A DNA stretch of 64,000 nucleotides. It comes from Onthophagus taurus. Lineage: Eukaryota > Arthropoda > Insecta > Coleoptera > Scarabaeidae. The stretch lies in NCBI RefSeq assembly GCF_036711975.1, contig NC_091972.1, positions 7,011,001-7,075,000 on the forward strand, in the 5' to 3' direction. How positions within the stretch are numbered: position 1 is the first letter of the stretch; each line of letters starts with the position of its first letter. The position numbers and the translations under genes are program-made. Below, in pieces: positions 1 to 13,727 of the stretch. Below the pieces are notes generated by a model, which saw only the letters and a list, made by a program, of their open reading frames with translations, ran no database searches and was not told where the DNA came from.

Positions 1-667
<667 letters not shown>

Positions 668-1496
668 ATGCAACGTATGGGAGTACCAGGAAGCCTTACA
701 GATAATCCTTTAAGTATTTCATGGCATGATTCCGCTTGGATTCCAAATTTAAATACTCAAAATGTTATGGATTACTTTTCAGAGCGGTCTAATCCATTTT
801 TTGATCGAACTTGTAATAATGAGATTGTTAAAATGCAACGGCTAAATCCTGATCACTTGAAGTAAATTGCTTTCTTTGTTTAAAATTGAATTAAAACATT
901 TTTTTCTTTAGTAACATGGTTGGTTTAGAATACACTTTATTGCACGTCCAAGAACCAATTTTATATGTTATTAGAAAACAACATAGACACAGTGTTCAAC
1001 AAGTGACCCCTTTAGCTGATTATTACATTATTGCTGGTGTTATTTATCAAGCTCCCGATTTAGCCAGTGTCTTAAATTCTCGATTGGTCAGTTTAAAAAT
1101 GTATTGTAAACAAAAATATTTCAAACACACACTTTTCAGTTGTCTGCAGTTCATCATTTGCAAGGAGCATTCGAAGAAGCATCCAGTTTTTCTAGATATC
1201 ATGCAAGTAAAGGATATTCATGGGATTTTAAATCACAAAGAGGAAATAATGATAAACCAAAAGCTAAAGAAGAAAAACCAAGAGAAGAACCGAGTTCATT
1301 ATTTCAACGCCAAAGGGTTGATATGCTTTTGGGTGAATTAATCAAAAAATTTCCTCTTCCAATTCCACCCCAAATCAAAACGGCGCCACATCCTAAAATA
1401 GAAGCCGAAAATGGAGCTACAGAGAACAAAGATATTAAATTAGAGAAACAAGACAAAATTAAACCACCACCTGAGAAGAAACCAAGAATAAATTAG
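668..1496 (+). CDS. MED6: Mediator complex subunit 6
   Basis: Three exons, 668-861, 912-1086 and 1140-1496, join in phase to 241 residues. The N-terminal Med6 domain is highly conserved: [12 protein letters not shown], the [15 protein letters not shown] stretch, [21 protein letters not shown] and [35 protein letters not shown] follows across the second splice, and the tail after about residue 160 is lysine- and glutamate-rich. MED6 belongs to the head module of Mediator, which joins transcription activators to RNA polymerase II in the nucleus. Human MED6 is about 246 aa, so this is full length. The ATG at 668 is chosen because it begins the conserved block and no earlier start is in frame. 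Confidence 0.96.
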
Positions 1497-1523
1497 TTAA
1501 TCTCATTCTTTTTTTTGTAATGA

Positions 1524-1529
1524 AATAAA
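1524..1529 (+). terminator. Poly(A) signal of MED6
   Basis: AATAAA lies 28 bp after the MED6 stop codon, in a T-rich then A-rich stretch, giving a very short 3' UTR. Confidence 0.6.
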
Positions 1530-1622
1530 AAATAATTTTATAATATACTACAGAAAACTGTAATCTTTATCTAATTTATATTTTTCTATTAACAGATGTC
1601 ACTGTAATTCTTGTATGAGGGT

Positions 1623-1642
1623 CACGTGTTTTAACACACGTG
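1623..1642. promoter_or_regulatory. Paired E-boxes upstream of MAX
   Basis: Two perfect CACGTG E-boxes, 1623-1628 and 1637-1642, are separated by 8 bp. They lie about 340 bp before the MAX start codon. CACGTG is the preferred site of Max dimers with Myc, Mnt and Mad partners, so the gene could control itself. The sites are plain in the sequence; binding is inferred. Confidence 0.6.
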
Positions 1643-1982
1643 TATCACAGCCTCGATCGATAACTGGGAAGTATCAAGCGTGTTCGTTGCTGGTAATTGA
1701 GGTTGGTTCATGATAATTTCTTTTGTGGCAACGTCCTTCCCTTAGTTCCTAATAGCCAACCTCATATTGGCATGGAAAGTTAGAAAAGGAAGTGCGAATA
1801 GTTCCCAAGTGAAAAACGCCCAAAAGTAAATACGCGTAGAAAATCCAACTTTTAGTTTACTTTTAGTGACAGGTCACCTTGGACCTTTTCTTTTAATTCG
1901 TATCGGGGGGGCCCCGTAAATTTGATTCTTGGTTTTTGAGAGAGGTGTTTAAACTTTCGCAAAAACGGGTCACAAAAGCGAA

Positions 1983-2773
1983 ATGAGCGACGACGATAGG
2001 GATATCGACGTCGACAGTGACGTGAGTAAAATAATAAGATTAAAATAAAACGTGATGAAAGATATAATTAATAACAATAATAACATTTTTTTTAATTATT
2101 TAGGATGGAGATGACTCGGATTCACGGCAACCAACCCCTAGAAACTCAAATAACCAATATTTTTCACAGGTAATTTGATAAATTATTGGTTGTCAACATA
2201 AAAATTGCGGGAAATTTGAAGTAAACGTCATTTTTTTTATTAGGCTGAAAAAAGGGCACACCACAATGCATTGGAACGTAAACGAAGGGACCACATAAAA
2301 GATAGTTTTAGCAGTTTAAGAGATGCGGTACCAGAATTAAATGGGGAAAAAGTGGTATGCACTTCCAATTTATTTTCAGTTATCCCGTTTTTAACAGGAT
2401 ACAACTCGCGAGCGACTGTTTCTTATTTGAATTACAGGCGAGTCGGGCGCAAATTTTGAAAAAAGCCGCTGAATACATTCAAACTATGAGAAAGAAAAAC
2501 TTTTCTCATCAACAAGACATTGATAATCTTCGGAAACAAAATTCTTTGTTAGAAGCTCAAAGTAAATGCATACAGATAAAGTAAGGCTTAATTTTATTGA
2601 GATTCTTTCTTTTAGTTCGCACTTTGGAAAAGGCTAAATCTGCTAATTCTGTAACATCTGATCCGGATGGAAGAGAAGATTTTATTGATTCTGAATCTGA
2701 ATCCTCTGAAGTAGAAGCTGTTGTTACTCAAAATCACAGAAGATCGAAAAAATTAAAAACTGGTAAAAACTAA
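1983..2773 (+). CDS. Max: Max bHLH-leucine zipper transcription factor
   Basis: Exons 1983-2021, 2104-2169, 2244-2351, 2438-2561 and 2616-2773 join to 164 residues. The acidic start [13 protein letters not shown] is followed by a short polar insert, then the basic region and helix 1 ([20 protein letters not shown]), the loop GEK-ASRAQIL, helix 2 and a leucine zipper through LLEAQIRTLEKAK. The tail [10 protein letters not shown]...[11 protein letters not shown] matches the acidic and nuclear-localising end of vertebrate Max. Max is the obligate partner of Myc and Mnt/Mad proteins and binds CACGTG in the nucleus. The third donor was set at 2351 to keep the conserved K-A junction; a donor 3 bp later is possible and would add one valine. 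Confidence 0.95.
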
Positions 2774-3843
2774 AAATAATTATAAATTTTATGTTAGCTT
2801 GGTAATAAGTGATAATTATTGTATTTAACTTTTTATTTTTAAGGTTATTCGGACTGACAGCACTTTAAGAATTACCACTCAATCAAAAGCGACATCTTCA
2901 ATCTGTTATAAGAAGTTATTTTTTTATGTAAGATGAAAAAGTAGTACCCTATTTTTTTTTAATTGCATGTAAATCTATGATTTTTCTACAACAGATTTAA
3001 AGAAAAAGTACATTAATTTTTATTAATATTATTTTTTAAATGATTTTAATCAGTTTTATTTATACAAAACCAAAAATCAAAAAAAATATTTAATATTATT
3101 TTTATTATTTAGAACAAGGAAAATAATAACTAAGCAATGACCTTATACGTTTCTAAAAAGCTTAAGTTATCACCAAGCTAAGATTCGATTTCATAACCAA
3201 ACAAATTAATTTATTAAATATATTTGCTTATGAAACTGATCCTTGGCCTATCTATAGATGTAGTGAAATATTATTTTTGTTAATTAGACTTTAAGATGTA
3301 CAAATCAATAAATTTAATTTTATGTTTATGCCTTTTATTACTTATCGATTACGCCATCTACATATTTTAATATCAGTTAATTACAGATCCCTATGTTTTA
3401 GAACAATTTATAAACAAATTACAAAATATTTATGTTTTCATAAATAATTTCAACAAAAAACATAAATTACTATTATTTAAATTATTCATGAACCAATAAT
3501 AACCGCATAAAATAGTATTATTTTAATAACAATTAAAGAGTTTATTTGGCGTAACGAGATCCAATTTAATCCAAACGATAAGTATCATCGAGTATTATCA
3601 GATTTCTTCAACGGGGTGACGTTAGTTCGTTTTCGTTGTCTCTCTTTCAGTTGGTACGTGAACTTCTTCAAGTTCACCAGCTGTTTACGTTTTATTTTTA
3701 CATCGCGCGACCGACGTACGGACGTTTCGGGGTACACGTAATGGGGTTATATTTGTAAATTAAGTTAAAATCGTCAAATAGAATTAAACGAAATTCTCTT
3801 AAGAAAAGTTATTTACTAAAAAGAAAGTGTTAGTTTTTCAAAA
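2774..3843. other. Spacer between MAX and the TatD gene
   Basis: This holds the MAX 3' UTR, then very AT-rich sequence. Higher-GC sequence at 3600-3740, including TCGCGCGACCGACGTACGGACG, probably marks the TatD promoter and 5' UTR. A TAGATGGCGT-like site on the minus strand lies near 3351. No gene is seen. Confidence 0.4.
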
Positions 3844-6218
3844 ATGAGTGGAAATCAAGAAGTTGAAAATGTACCCAGCGTTGAAGAAATTGGTAAAATT
3901 ATGGAACAGTGTTACGAAAATTTAATTGTTGTCGACGTCGGCGCGAATTTAACTAATAAAAAGTACAGTAGGGATCTCGATTCTGTTATACAAAGGGCTA
4001 AAGATTCAGGTAATAAAAGTGTAACCTAAAAATAAGATTTTTAAGATAAAAAAAATTTATTTTGATTTTTAGGTGTCCAAAAAATAATGGTTACAGGTAC
4101 CTCAGTTAAAACTAGTAAAGAAGCTTTGAGATTAACCAGGATTTATCCAGGCGTATTGTATTCAACAGCAGGTTATTTTTGACTTTTTATTTGGAGGTTA
4201 TGTTGTACACATGTCAAATTTGACAGATTCAAAATTTAAAATAATTAAATTATGGGTTTTATTAATTTATTATTATTTCATAGTTATAAAGTGAAATTCT
4301 TTTTATAAAAAGCGTGTTGTAATATTTTTACGCTATCTAATTTGTATAGAAAAAAAATAATTTTTCTGTTTTTGAGGTTAACCTAAAATGTCAAATTTGA
4401 GGGAATAAGATTAAAAATTGTTTTAATAAAGCTTAATTTAATCTTAAAACATTTAGGTATACATCCACATGATGCAAAATCATACACGGAAGAATCCTGG
4501 GAGGAATTAGTTTCAATAGCTGATAATCCGGAATGTGTTGCTATTGGAGAATGCGGTTTAGATTATAACAGAAATTTTTCAGAACCTGATGAGCAAAAAT
4601 TCGTTTTTCGTAAACAGGTTATTATAAAATTACATTATTAGTTTTAAGTGTTATTTAAAAAATTAACGCTTTTTTAAAGATTGAATTAGCGTGTAAATTA
4701 AAAAAACCCCTATTTGTACACGAACGTGACGCTCATGATGATCTTTTAAAAATCCTCAACGATTACAAATCTGATTTACCCGCCGTTTTGGTACATTGTT
4801 TCACGGGGACCGTTGAACAAGCACTCAATTATCTTGATAGGGGGTATTACATAGGACTAACAGGTAAATAAATGATAAATTATTTTTTTATTTGTATAAA
4901 AATTTTTTTTTTAGGATACTTATGTAAGGATAAATCAGATACAGGTGTTCGTAAACTACTAGTCGACGGATTAATACCGTTAGACAGACTTTTAGTTGAA
5001 ACTGATTCGCCTTTTATGTACCCGAATACTCGTGCTTCCAAGTTGCCTGTTCATGTTAAAGATGGTCTAACAGAGAGGTAAATAAAATGTAAATTACGTG
5101 TTAATGTACATAGAAATGAGGCACACAAATTTTTAATTTGATACAGTCCTTTTTGGATACCATCCCAAGGTCATTTAATTTCGACCGCAATAATCCTATT
5201 TAAAAATAGCTTCCTACAGTTCGCGTCAATTCATTTGAACTAAAAAAACATTTATTTCAAGTGCTGACCTTATCTTATAATTTCTTTAAAAACACCTTTC
5301 TAACATCATTTTTATCATTTAAATAATTATTATCTAAGTGTATTTGATAAAGCTTTGGAGTTGTTAATAAAATTAGAGTATTGTTTTATCTATTTACTTT
5401 AAAATGAAATGCTCTCATTAAATAAACAATTTTGTTCTGGTTCATGCATTAGGAAATAATTACGTTCTGTTCGTTATAAAAATTCTCCTTTCATTTTACA
5501 TTTTTCTCACTGAGTTAGAAAGTTATTTGTAAAGAACAAGGAGAAGGAAGTTGTTTTTATTACTTCATTGTTCAATATGATTTCATTATAATTTATTCTT
5601 TTTAGTCTTCATTTAATAAAAGTTGTTAATTTAACTTTTGTTGCTATTTCTAGAGTTTTCTAGCACTATTAAATATTAGCTATTATTAGATTTCTAGTTA
5701 TTTCAATACATTCCAAGTAATCATGCGTCATTGCTTAATCATTAACAACTTAGCATTCAAAAAATTAAATTAAGTTAAATTAATGCTTTATAATTAATTT
5801 ATTACGTGAACTTTGCCTTAATTTGATATTTCACCAATATTGCATCAGCAAAGGCACATGTTTGAATTTAATTAAAAAGCAATCAATGACCAATTCAATG
5901 TAAATCAACGGAAAAATACTTTATCATCATTATTAAACAATCTTATCTTATAAACAAGATAAAACTTATCGTGAATTATCTAGACATATACAAAGTACAT
6001 GTGCCTTAAAATTATTCACAATTTTGAGGAAATTTTAAATCATTTTCTTTTACAGATCAATGACGTTCCTATATCGGTACTGTACGTTTCAAAGGAACGA
6101 GCCATGTTCCTTGCCAGCAATAGTAGAAATGATTGCGGCTTTTATGAATAAGAAACCGGAAGAAGTTGCTTTAGCAACAGCCTTCAATGCCCTAAAACTA
6201 TTTGGGTTGTCTCAATAA
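3844..6218 (+). CDS. TATDN1: TatD-family metal-dependent deoxyribonuclease (TATDN1-like)
   Basis: Six exons (3844-4009, 4073-4171, 4457-4617, 4680-4863, 4915-5077, 6056-6218) give 311 residues. The amidohydrolase-type TIM barrel shows its metal-site motifs in order: VVDVGANLT (the first motif is degenerate, with N where many members have H), STAGIHPHDA, IGECGLDYNR, LFVHERDAHDDL, VLVHCFTGT and LVETDSPFMYP. The C-terminal helix LPAIVEMIAAFMNKKPEEVA is the usual end. TatD nucleases are 3'-5' exonucleases acting in DNA repair and in apoptotic DNA degradation. The N-terminal 30 residues are longer than in bacterial TatD. Intron 5 is about 980 bp and featureless, against 50-290 bp for the others. 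Confidence 0.93.
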
Positions 6219-6266
6219 TTATTTATGATTTTTAACCCTGAATTAACATCATACATTTTACAAACG

Positions 6267-6299
6267 TAACTGACACCATACGAGGTATGATGTTAGTTA
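6267..6299 (+). other. Short hairpin in the TatD 3' UTR
   Basis: TAACTGACACCATAC, a 3-base loop GAG and GTATGATGTTAGTTA form a 15-bp stem with two mismatched or wobble positions. It lies about 50 bp after the stop codon. A further copy of TAACATCATAC lies just upstream at 6244. It could be an RNA stability element; no function is known. Confidence 0.4.
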
Positions 6300-6762
6300 A
6301 GAGTTAATAGGATTAATTTTATAAATACCAATTGCCTTAGCTTTGTTGTTTCTCTATAATTTGTAATAATTGTGAACTCTATATTTATTTTTAATTATTG
6401 CAATTTTTTAACATCTATGTTTTAGAGGTTATGTACACGTCCTGACTTGCCAAATCCTTTTTGTTATCATGTAGCGGTGAATCATTTTGTATTTCACAAC
6501 ATAGAAAGAAATTTTCCTATATTGTATACCTAATTAAGTTTGTTTCTGTCGATTTTAAAGTAAACGAAAAATTATAGATGTATTTTTAGGGAGCTTTATT
6601 TATATATTTTTGTAACGCATATTGTTTCGGTACTTTATTTCTTTTTATTCTGAGATATTTATATTTTATATGTACTTGTTACAAAGGAAATCGTTAAGTT
6701 CTATGTAATTCTTTGTGATATTTACTATTTGTAATGATGGTGCCTTATAAAAACACGTAAAA

Positions 6763-6777
6763 AATAAACAAAATAAA
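6763..6777 (+). terminator. Tandem poly(A) signals of the TatD gene
   Basis: AATAAA at 6763-6768 and again at 6772-6777 sit about 550 bp after the stop and are followed by T-rich sequence. Confidence 0.55.
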
Positions 6778-6924
6778 GTTGTTTACAATTATACGTTATT
6801 TTTTTTGCGTTTAAATGTTTTCGTATTTTGTGTGAATGTGCAAAATAAGTTAAATTCGACGTCATCAAAGCAATAATTTTGTAAACATATCCGCTTTGTT
6901 CGGTGTGTTTTGATCGATCATACG

Positions 6925-6937
6925 GAAAGTTCTAGAA
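6925..6937 (+). promoter_or_regulatory. Heat-shock element of the polyubiquitin gene
   Basis: The sequence GAAAGTTCTAGAA is three perfect alternating units (GAA-nn-TTC-nn-GAA), the binding site of heat-shock factor. It lies about 280 bp before the predicted transcription start. Stress induction of polyubiquitin through such sites is established in insects and other animals. Confidence 0.75.
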
Positions 6938-7172
6938 AAATTTAGTAAGTTGGTACCCGTGCTGCCAACTTAATCCCCATTTTTCGTTACGTTTCAACCG
7001 AATTTTTCTAAATTTTTATTATTCTAATTTAAAAACTTTTTTTACGCTACACTTCCATTTCATTTTATCTATCGATTAGTATCAATAGTGCATTTAAAAA
7101 CAGATTATTTGTAAAAATCTAGAAAACGGGCGCTTTGGGTACGAGATTAAAAGTGGTGGGGATTGACAAACC

Positions 7173-7207
7173 TATATAAGCGGGATTTCACTGCAAGCGG
7201 ATCATTC
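7173..7207 (+). promoter_or_regulatory. TATA box and initiator of the polyubiquitin gene
   Basis: TATATAAG at 7173-7180 is followed by TCATTC at 7202-7207, which fits the arthropod initiator TCAKTY. The initiator A at 7204 lies 31 bp after the first T of the TATA box. The RNA would begin at about 7204. Confidence 0.75.
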
Positions 7208-7268
7208 GTTTGTAAATATTCAACTTGAACGTAGTGATAATTCGTGCTGTTCTACAAAGATTATAATC

Positions 7269-9980
<2,712 letters not shown>

Positions 9981-10032
9981 CTTTTTTCCATTTTCGACTC
10001 ATAATAATAATAATAAATTTTTATTTAATTTC

Positions 10033-10038
10033 AATAAA
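10033..10038 (+). terminator. Poly(A) signal of polyubiquitin
   Basis: AATAAA occurs 53 bp after the stop codon and is followed by a T-run. A further AATAAA near 10104 may be used by readthrough forms. LSM10 ends tail-to-tail 130 bp away. Confidence 0.6.
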
Positions 10039-10167
10039 AGGCTGTTCTTTTTTTATAATTAAGGCTTTGTAAGGTTTCATATTTGAAAATGAAATGAAAG
10101 TAAATAAAGATACACAATTCATTATTTAAAACTTTATTTTATTTATTTATTTTTTTACACCTTAAAA

Positions 10168-10638
10168 TTAAGATTTTGAAGTTGAAGCGATTTCTTGAAC
10201 AATTTCTTTTTGGTATTTTTCGGCTCTCTTCTTTTTAAACGTTGGTTTTTCTCGTTGATTTGAATGAGGTTTCTTAAAAGTGAGTTGGTTTAATTGTTTC
10301 TCCGCCAAATCTCTCGCGGATAATCCTTTGGGTATATGAACGTAGATTATATTCCTTTTCTTAACAAAAAATGTTTCAAAGGGATATGCATCTCCTGAAG
10401 AATTAAAAAAAAGACAATTACTTAAAAAAATAATAAACTTCGTTAGCCTACCCCTAGAATTATAATAAACACAATCTTTCATATCAATATTCATAAATCC
10501 GTCAACATGGATAATTTTTCCGCTAACACAAGATTCACCCCTCAAATCAATTATAGTATAGTGACCCTCAAGACCTTTTACAACACATGCAAGCGTGTTA
10601 AAATATGAAGAAATTTCTTGTCGCGATGCTCTTTGCAT
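10168..10638 (-). CDS. LSM10: U7 snRNA-associated Sm-like protein LSm10
   Basis: Two exons, 10452-10638 and 10168-10394, give 137 residues. An Sm fold is visible: ACVVKGLEGHYTIIDLRGESCVSGKI (Sm1 strands) with VDGFMNIDMKDCVYYNSRG, then FFVKKRNIIYVHIPKGLS (Sm2). The VDGFMNI and RNIIYVHIP motifs are those of LSm10, which replaces SmD1 in the U7 snRNP that cleaves replication-dependent histone mRNAs. The tail is lysine-rich. The start at 10638 is preferred; an upstream ATG at 10761 is in frame but the extra 41 residues read through a CATAACCTCA promoter-type repeat. The 57-bp intron keeps the frame and has no stop. Confidence 0.9.
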   Translation of the reverse strand: MQRASRQEISSYFNTLACVVKGLEGHYTIIDLRGESCVSGKIIHVDGFMNIDMKDCVYYNSRGRLTKFIIFLSNCLFFNSSGDAYPFETFFVKKRNIIYVHIPKGLSARDLAEKQLNQLTFKKPHSNQREKPTFKKKRAEKYQKEIVQEIASTSKS

Positions 10639-10820
10639 TGTTATTGATATTGTATTATTATTAAAATAACAAAATAGACATAACCTCACATAACCTTTAT
10701 TGTGCGACAGTGGGATAGGCGAACTCGTGACGTCACCGATCGTAGATATAGCGCTCGCCAAAAATATGCACTACATACACTGTAATATTACAGGCTTACA
10801 TGATGTTTTATAAAGATATG
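10639..10820 (-). promoter_or_regulatory. LSM10 promoter region
   Basis: The motif ACATAACCTCACATAACC lies at about 10680-10697, upstream of the preferred start. It is a tandem pair of the motif seen at other gene starts here. A CGTGACGTCACCG sequence (CRE-like, TGACGTCA) lies near 10726. Confidence 0.45.
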
Positions 10821-11540
10821 TATGTTAGGTTGGCAACAGCGCAATCAACTTCAAGATAGTCAAGGACATGACTGACAAGAACTTGCTTAAGGTATCATGG
10901 AGGCATTAGAAATGTATTGTTAATAACTTTATTATTTAAACTAGGACTAATAGTTCGAAGTGATTTCGAACCTGTTTCTGAAGAAGGTTGCAGCATGGCA
11001 TCAGAAACGTCAAATACTTTTTCAAAAGATGCACGACTTAATCCGAAAATTTCCAGTTCAAGGTCTAGAGTTAGTTCTAGTGATAGTGCTACTATTAGTT
11101 CTAGTTTTAGTTTAATTAACACCGGCCGTGGAAGCTTTCGTACTTATAACTTTATTATTAATTCACATTCGTTAGCAGAAGGTTAGTTAGCACGAGGTTG
11201 TTAGATATGTTTAGGTTGGCAACAGCACAACCACTTCAAGATAGTCAAGGACATGAGTGGAAAGAACTAGGTTAAGGCGTGGAGGCATTAAAAATGTAAA
11301 AATATATGTTATGTGTTAATAACTTTATTATTAACTCACGTTAGTTACTAGAAGGTTAGTTAGCACAAGGCGAGTTGGTAGACGGTTACTTAGCAAAAGG
11401 CTGGTTAGCACGGAGTTAGTTAGCAGAACGTTAGTTAGAACTTGTTTAGTTAGCACGACGTTGGTTAGCAGAAGGTTAGTTTGCACGAGGTTAGTTATTA
11501 AAAGGTTAGTTAGCACAAGGCTTGTTAGTAGAACGTTAGT
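10821..11540. repeat. Composite repeat block with a duplicated unit and a 15-bp minisatellite
   Basis: A block of about 110 bp beginning TATGTTAGGTTGGCAACAGC occurs at 10821 and again, about 85% alike, at 11206. Between them at 10960-11150 lies a CTAG-rich segment (GTCTAGAGTTAGTTCTAGTG and ACACCGGCCGTGGAAGC) that also occurs near 40.6-40.8 kb. It is partly shared with the array at 37.1-37.8 kb. After the second copy, 11335-11540 is a degenerate tandem repeat of about 15 bp, GGTTAGTTAGCACGA, some 13 units, with a few units also at 11165-11200. The open frames here are products of the repeat. Class unknown. Confidence 0.7.
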
Positions 11541-12504
11541 AAAAAAATGAGTAAATAGATTTCGTTTGAAATGGTAAATTGTGCTTGCAGCGTCAATTCT
11601 AAGCAGAGTTGGTTACGAACCGTGCCTACCAAGGTTGGCAAGAGACAGCAGAACTAAAACGCGTTTTGAAGGGAAAGGAGGGGGTGACGTCACGAGTTAC
11701 GAAGCAGTGGGAGCAAGAGATTGAAACGAAGTGACTTATCTCAAATATACTGCTTTTTCTAATTAAACACTCTGATTATGAAAGTTATGTATTTTTCTTT
11801 TCTTATTATTTAATTACATAATTTATATACTTTAATAGAATACTTTTTTCTTAAAACATCAGCATCTGTATCACGTGACGTCACGATTAGGGGTTCACTT
11901 TTCATACGTTGAAATCCTTCGTCTAGCCAACCTTGTACAATACGCTTTATAGACCTTAGTGCCTACAAGTATCAATCCGTTTCAACAGTGTTAACGATTT
12001 AACGACGAACATGCTCAAAGAAAGTCGTGAATTAGTCGTGGACGCGTACATGAACGAGTGTAAGCTAACGAATTTAATGATTTCTTGTTTCTTATTCTAA
12101 TACTTTTGTTGAGTACTGTATATGATCTTCCAACGTTGATTTCAGCTCCATCTACCGGTTAAAACAAGTTTTAATAATTCGGGAACTTTATTTTTATTAG
12201 GTTTGTATGAATATGTAGTTTTTAAGAAAATGCATTTTCCATCCAATTTAAAATTCGGATCAATTCCTTTTATAGAATCAATAAAAGCTAATTTTAAATT
12301 CTAATTTCTATTTACATTTACAAATTCGTTTAACGTTTGATTAAAATTGGGTTAGATATCATGCTGTCAAATTATCGTTGTTTGCTGGTATAATCCTCTA
12401 GATATTTACAATAAAAGTATTGTAGTTTCAGTATTTGCTAAAGAAAACGTATTCTTGTATGTAAGTAAAGTTGTTAGCGTTTATTTTTAATTTGATTGTT
12501 AATA
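11541..12504. other. Spacer before the dehydrogenase gene
   Basis: No gene is seen. CRE-like GTGACGTCACGA sites occur near 11683 and 11876 and could be regulatory. The part from 12200 on is AT-rich and leads into the 5' UTR of the dehydrogenase. Confidence 0.35.
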
Positions 12505-13724
12505 ATGTGGAAATTAGTCATTGGTGGCATAGTAATTGGTACAGTTAGTTATGGTGTAATGTAAGTTTATCTCAACTTTAATGTATTTTATGGGTTCTCT
12601 TTTGTAGTGAAGTATCGCTAAGTTTAAATTTTTTAGTAAATACTTCGCTGGTGGAGTTTGCAATTGTAAAGCAAGATTAGATGGTTTGGTGATTATTATA
12701 ACAGGGGCTAATTCTGGTATTGGAAAAGCATTATCTAAAGAATTGGCTAAAAGAGGTATATACCATTAATTCCTTTTAAAATATTCGTTACAATTAATGT
12801 TTTGTTGAAGGTGCTACATTAATCCTTGCCTGCCGTGACATTCAAAAAGGCATTGACCTCAAACAAGAAATAATTAACAGTGGTTATTTAAATGTTTTCC
12901 AAATTTACGTTAAATCTCTTGATTTAAATTCATTTGATAGCATTTATAAATTTTCTCAAAGTATTAATGAGGAATTTCATGAAATTTACGCCCTAGTGAA
13001 TAACGCCGGAGTATTTTATCACCCACAAAAATTAACTAAAGATAAATTTGATGTTACATATCAAACAAATTATTTGGGTAAATTGGATAAAGTTTAAAAT
13101 TTCTTTAATACATTTATAATCACGTTTTAGGACCATTTATATTAACTCATTACTTGTTAAAAATATTAAAACGTTCAGAACACTCTCGAATTATTAACGT
13201 TACATCTGAAGCGCATCGTAACGTGAATGTTTATGATTTGAAAGCTGTATCAAATTGTCAAGCTGAGTTTCGTTCACATTTTACAGCTTATGGTGTTTCT
13301 AAACTTGGTGTATTGTTATTTACAAAGGAATTAGCTAAAAAACTTAAATGTAAGTGTTTATAAAGCTAACATAACCTCAAAAAGTCATTTTTTCTTTCTT
13401 TAAGGTACTAATATTATTGTAAACGCTGCAAATCCGGGAAACGTTGAAACACCAATTTATAGAAATTTCCCCCCTTTATCAAATCCTTGGTTATTTGCTC
13501 TTCAGTGGCCGATAAGAAAAATAGTGGTAAAGAGCCCAATTCAAGGTGCTCAAACCATTCTACACTCTTTATTAACATCAAATCGATCAACCGGACAATA
13601 TTATAGTGATTGTAAATTGTGTTTACCATCACCAATAGCATTAGACGATCATCTTTCAAGAGAATACTACGAATTTACTTTAGAATTATTAGGAAATAAG
13701 TTTTTAACTGAATCTGAGTGTTAA
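12505..13724 (+). CDS. Short-chain dehydrogenase/reductase, retinol dehydrogenase 11-14 type
   Basis: Five exons (12505-12560, 12637-12755, 12811-13077, 13131-13349, 13405-13724) give 326 residues. The start [18 protein letters not shown] is a membrane anchor or signal anchor. The Rossmann motif [21 protein letters not shown], the arginine of ACRD (NADP preference), LVNNAGVF, the catalytic YGVSK and [12 protein letters not shown] are all present in the SDR order. The family reduces or oxidises retinoids and similar lipophilic aldehydes at the ER or mitochondrial membrane; the substrate here is unknown. The stop codon lies 3 bp before the ATG of the next gene on the same strand. Confidence 0.9.
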
Positions 13725-13727
13725 AAA

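Noticed and set aside
2357-2584. Alternative MAX exon using donor GTAAGG at 2581
   Set aside because: It shifts the frame to an early stop; the donor at 2562 gives the conserved LLEAQIRTLEKAK.
10639-10761. Upstream in-frame ATG adding 41 residues to LSM10
   Set aside because: The added stretch reads through the CATAACCTCA promoter motif and has no Sm-like content; the family starts near the second ATG.
11331-11516. Minus-strand frame of repeated LTNLL-type residues
   Set aside because: It is produced by the 15-bp GGTTAGTTAGCAC minisatellite.
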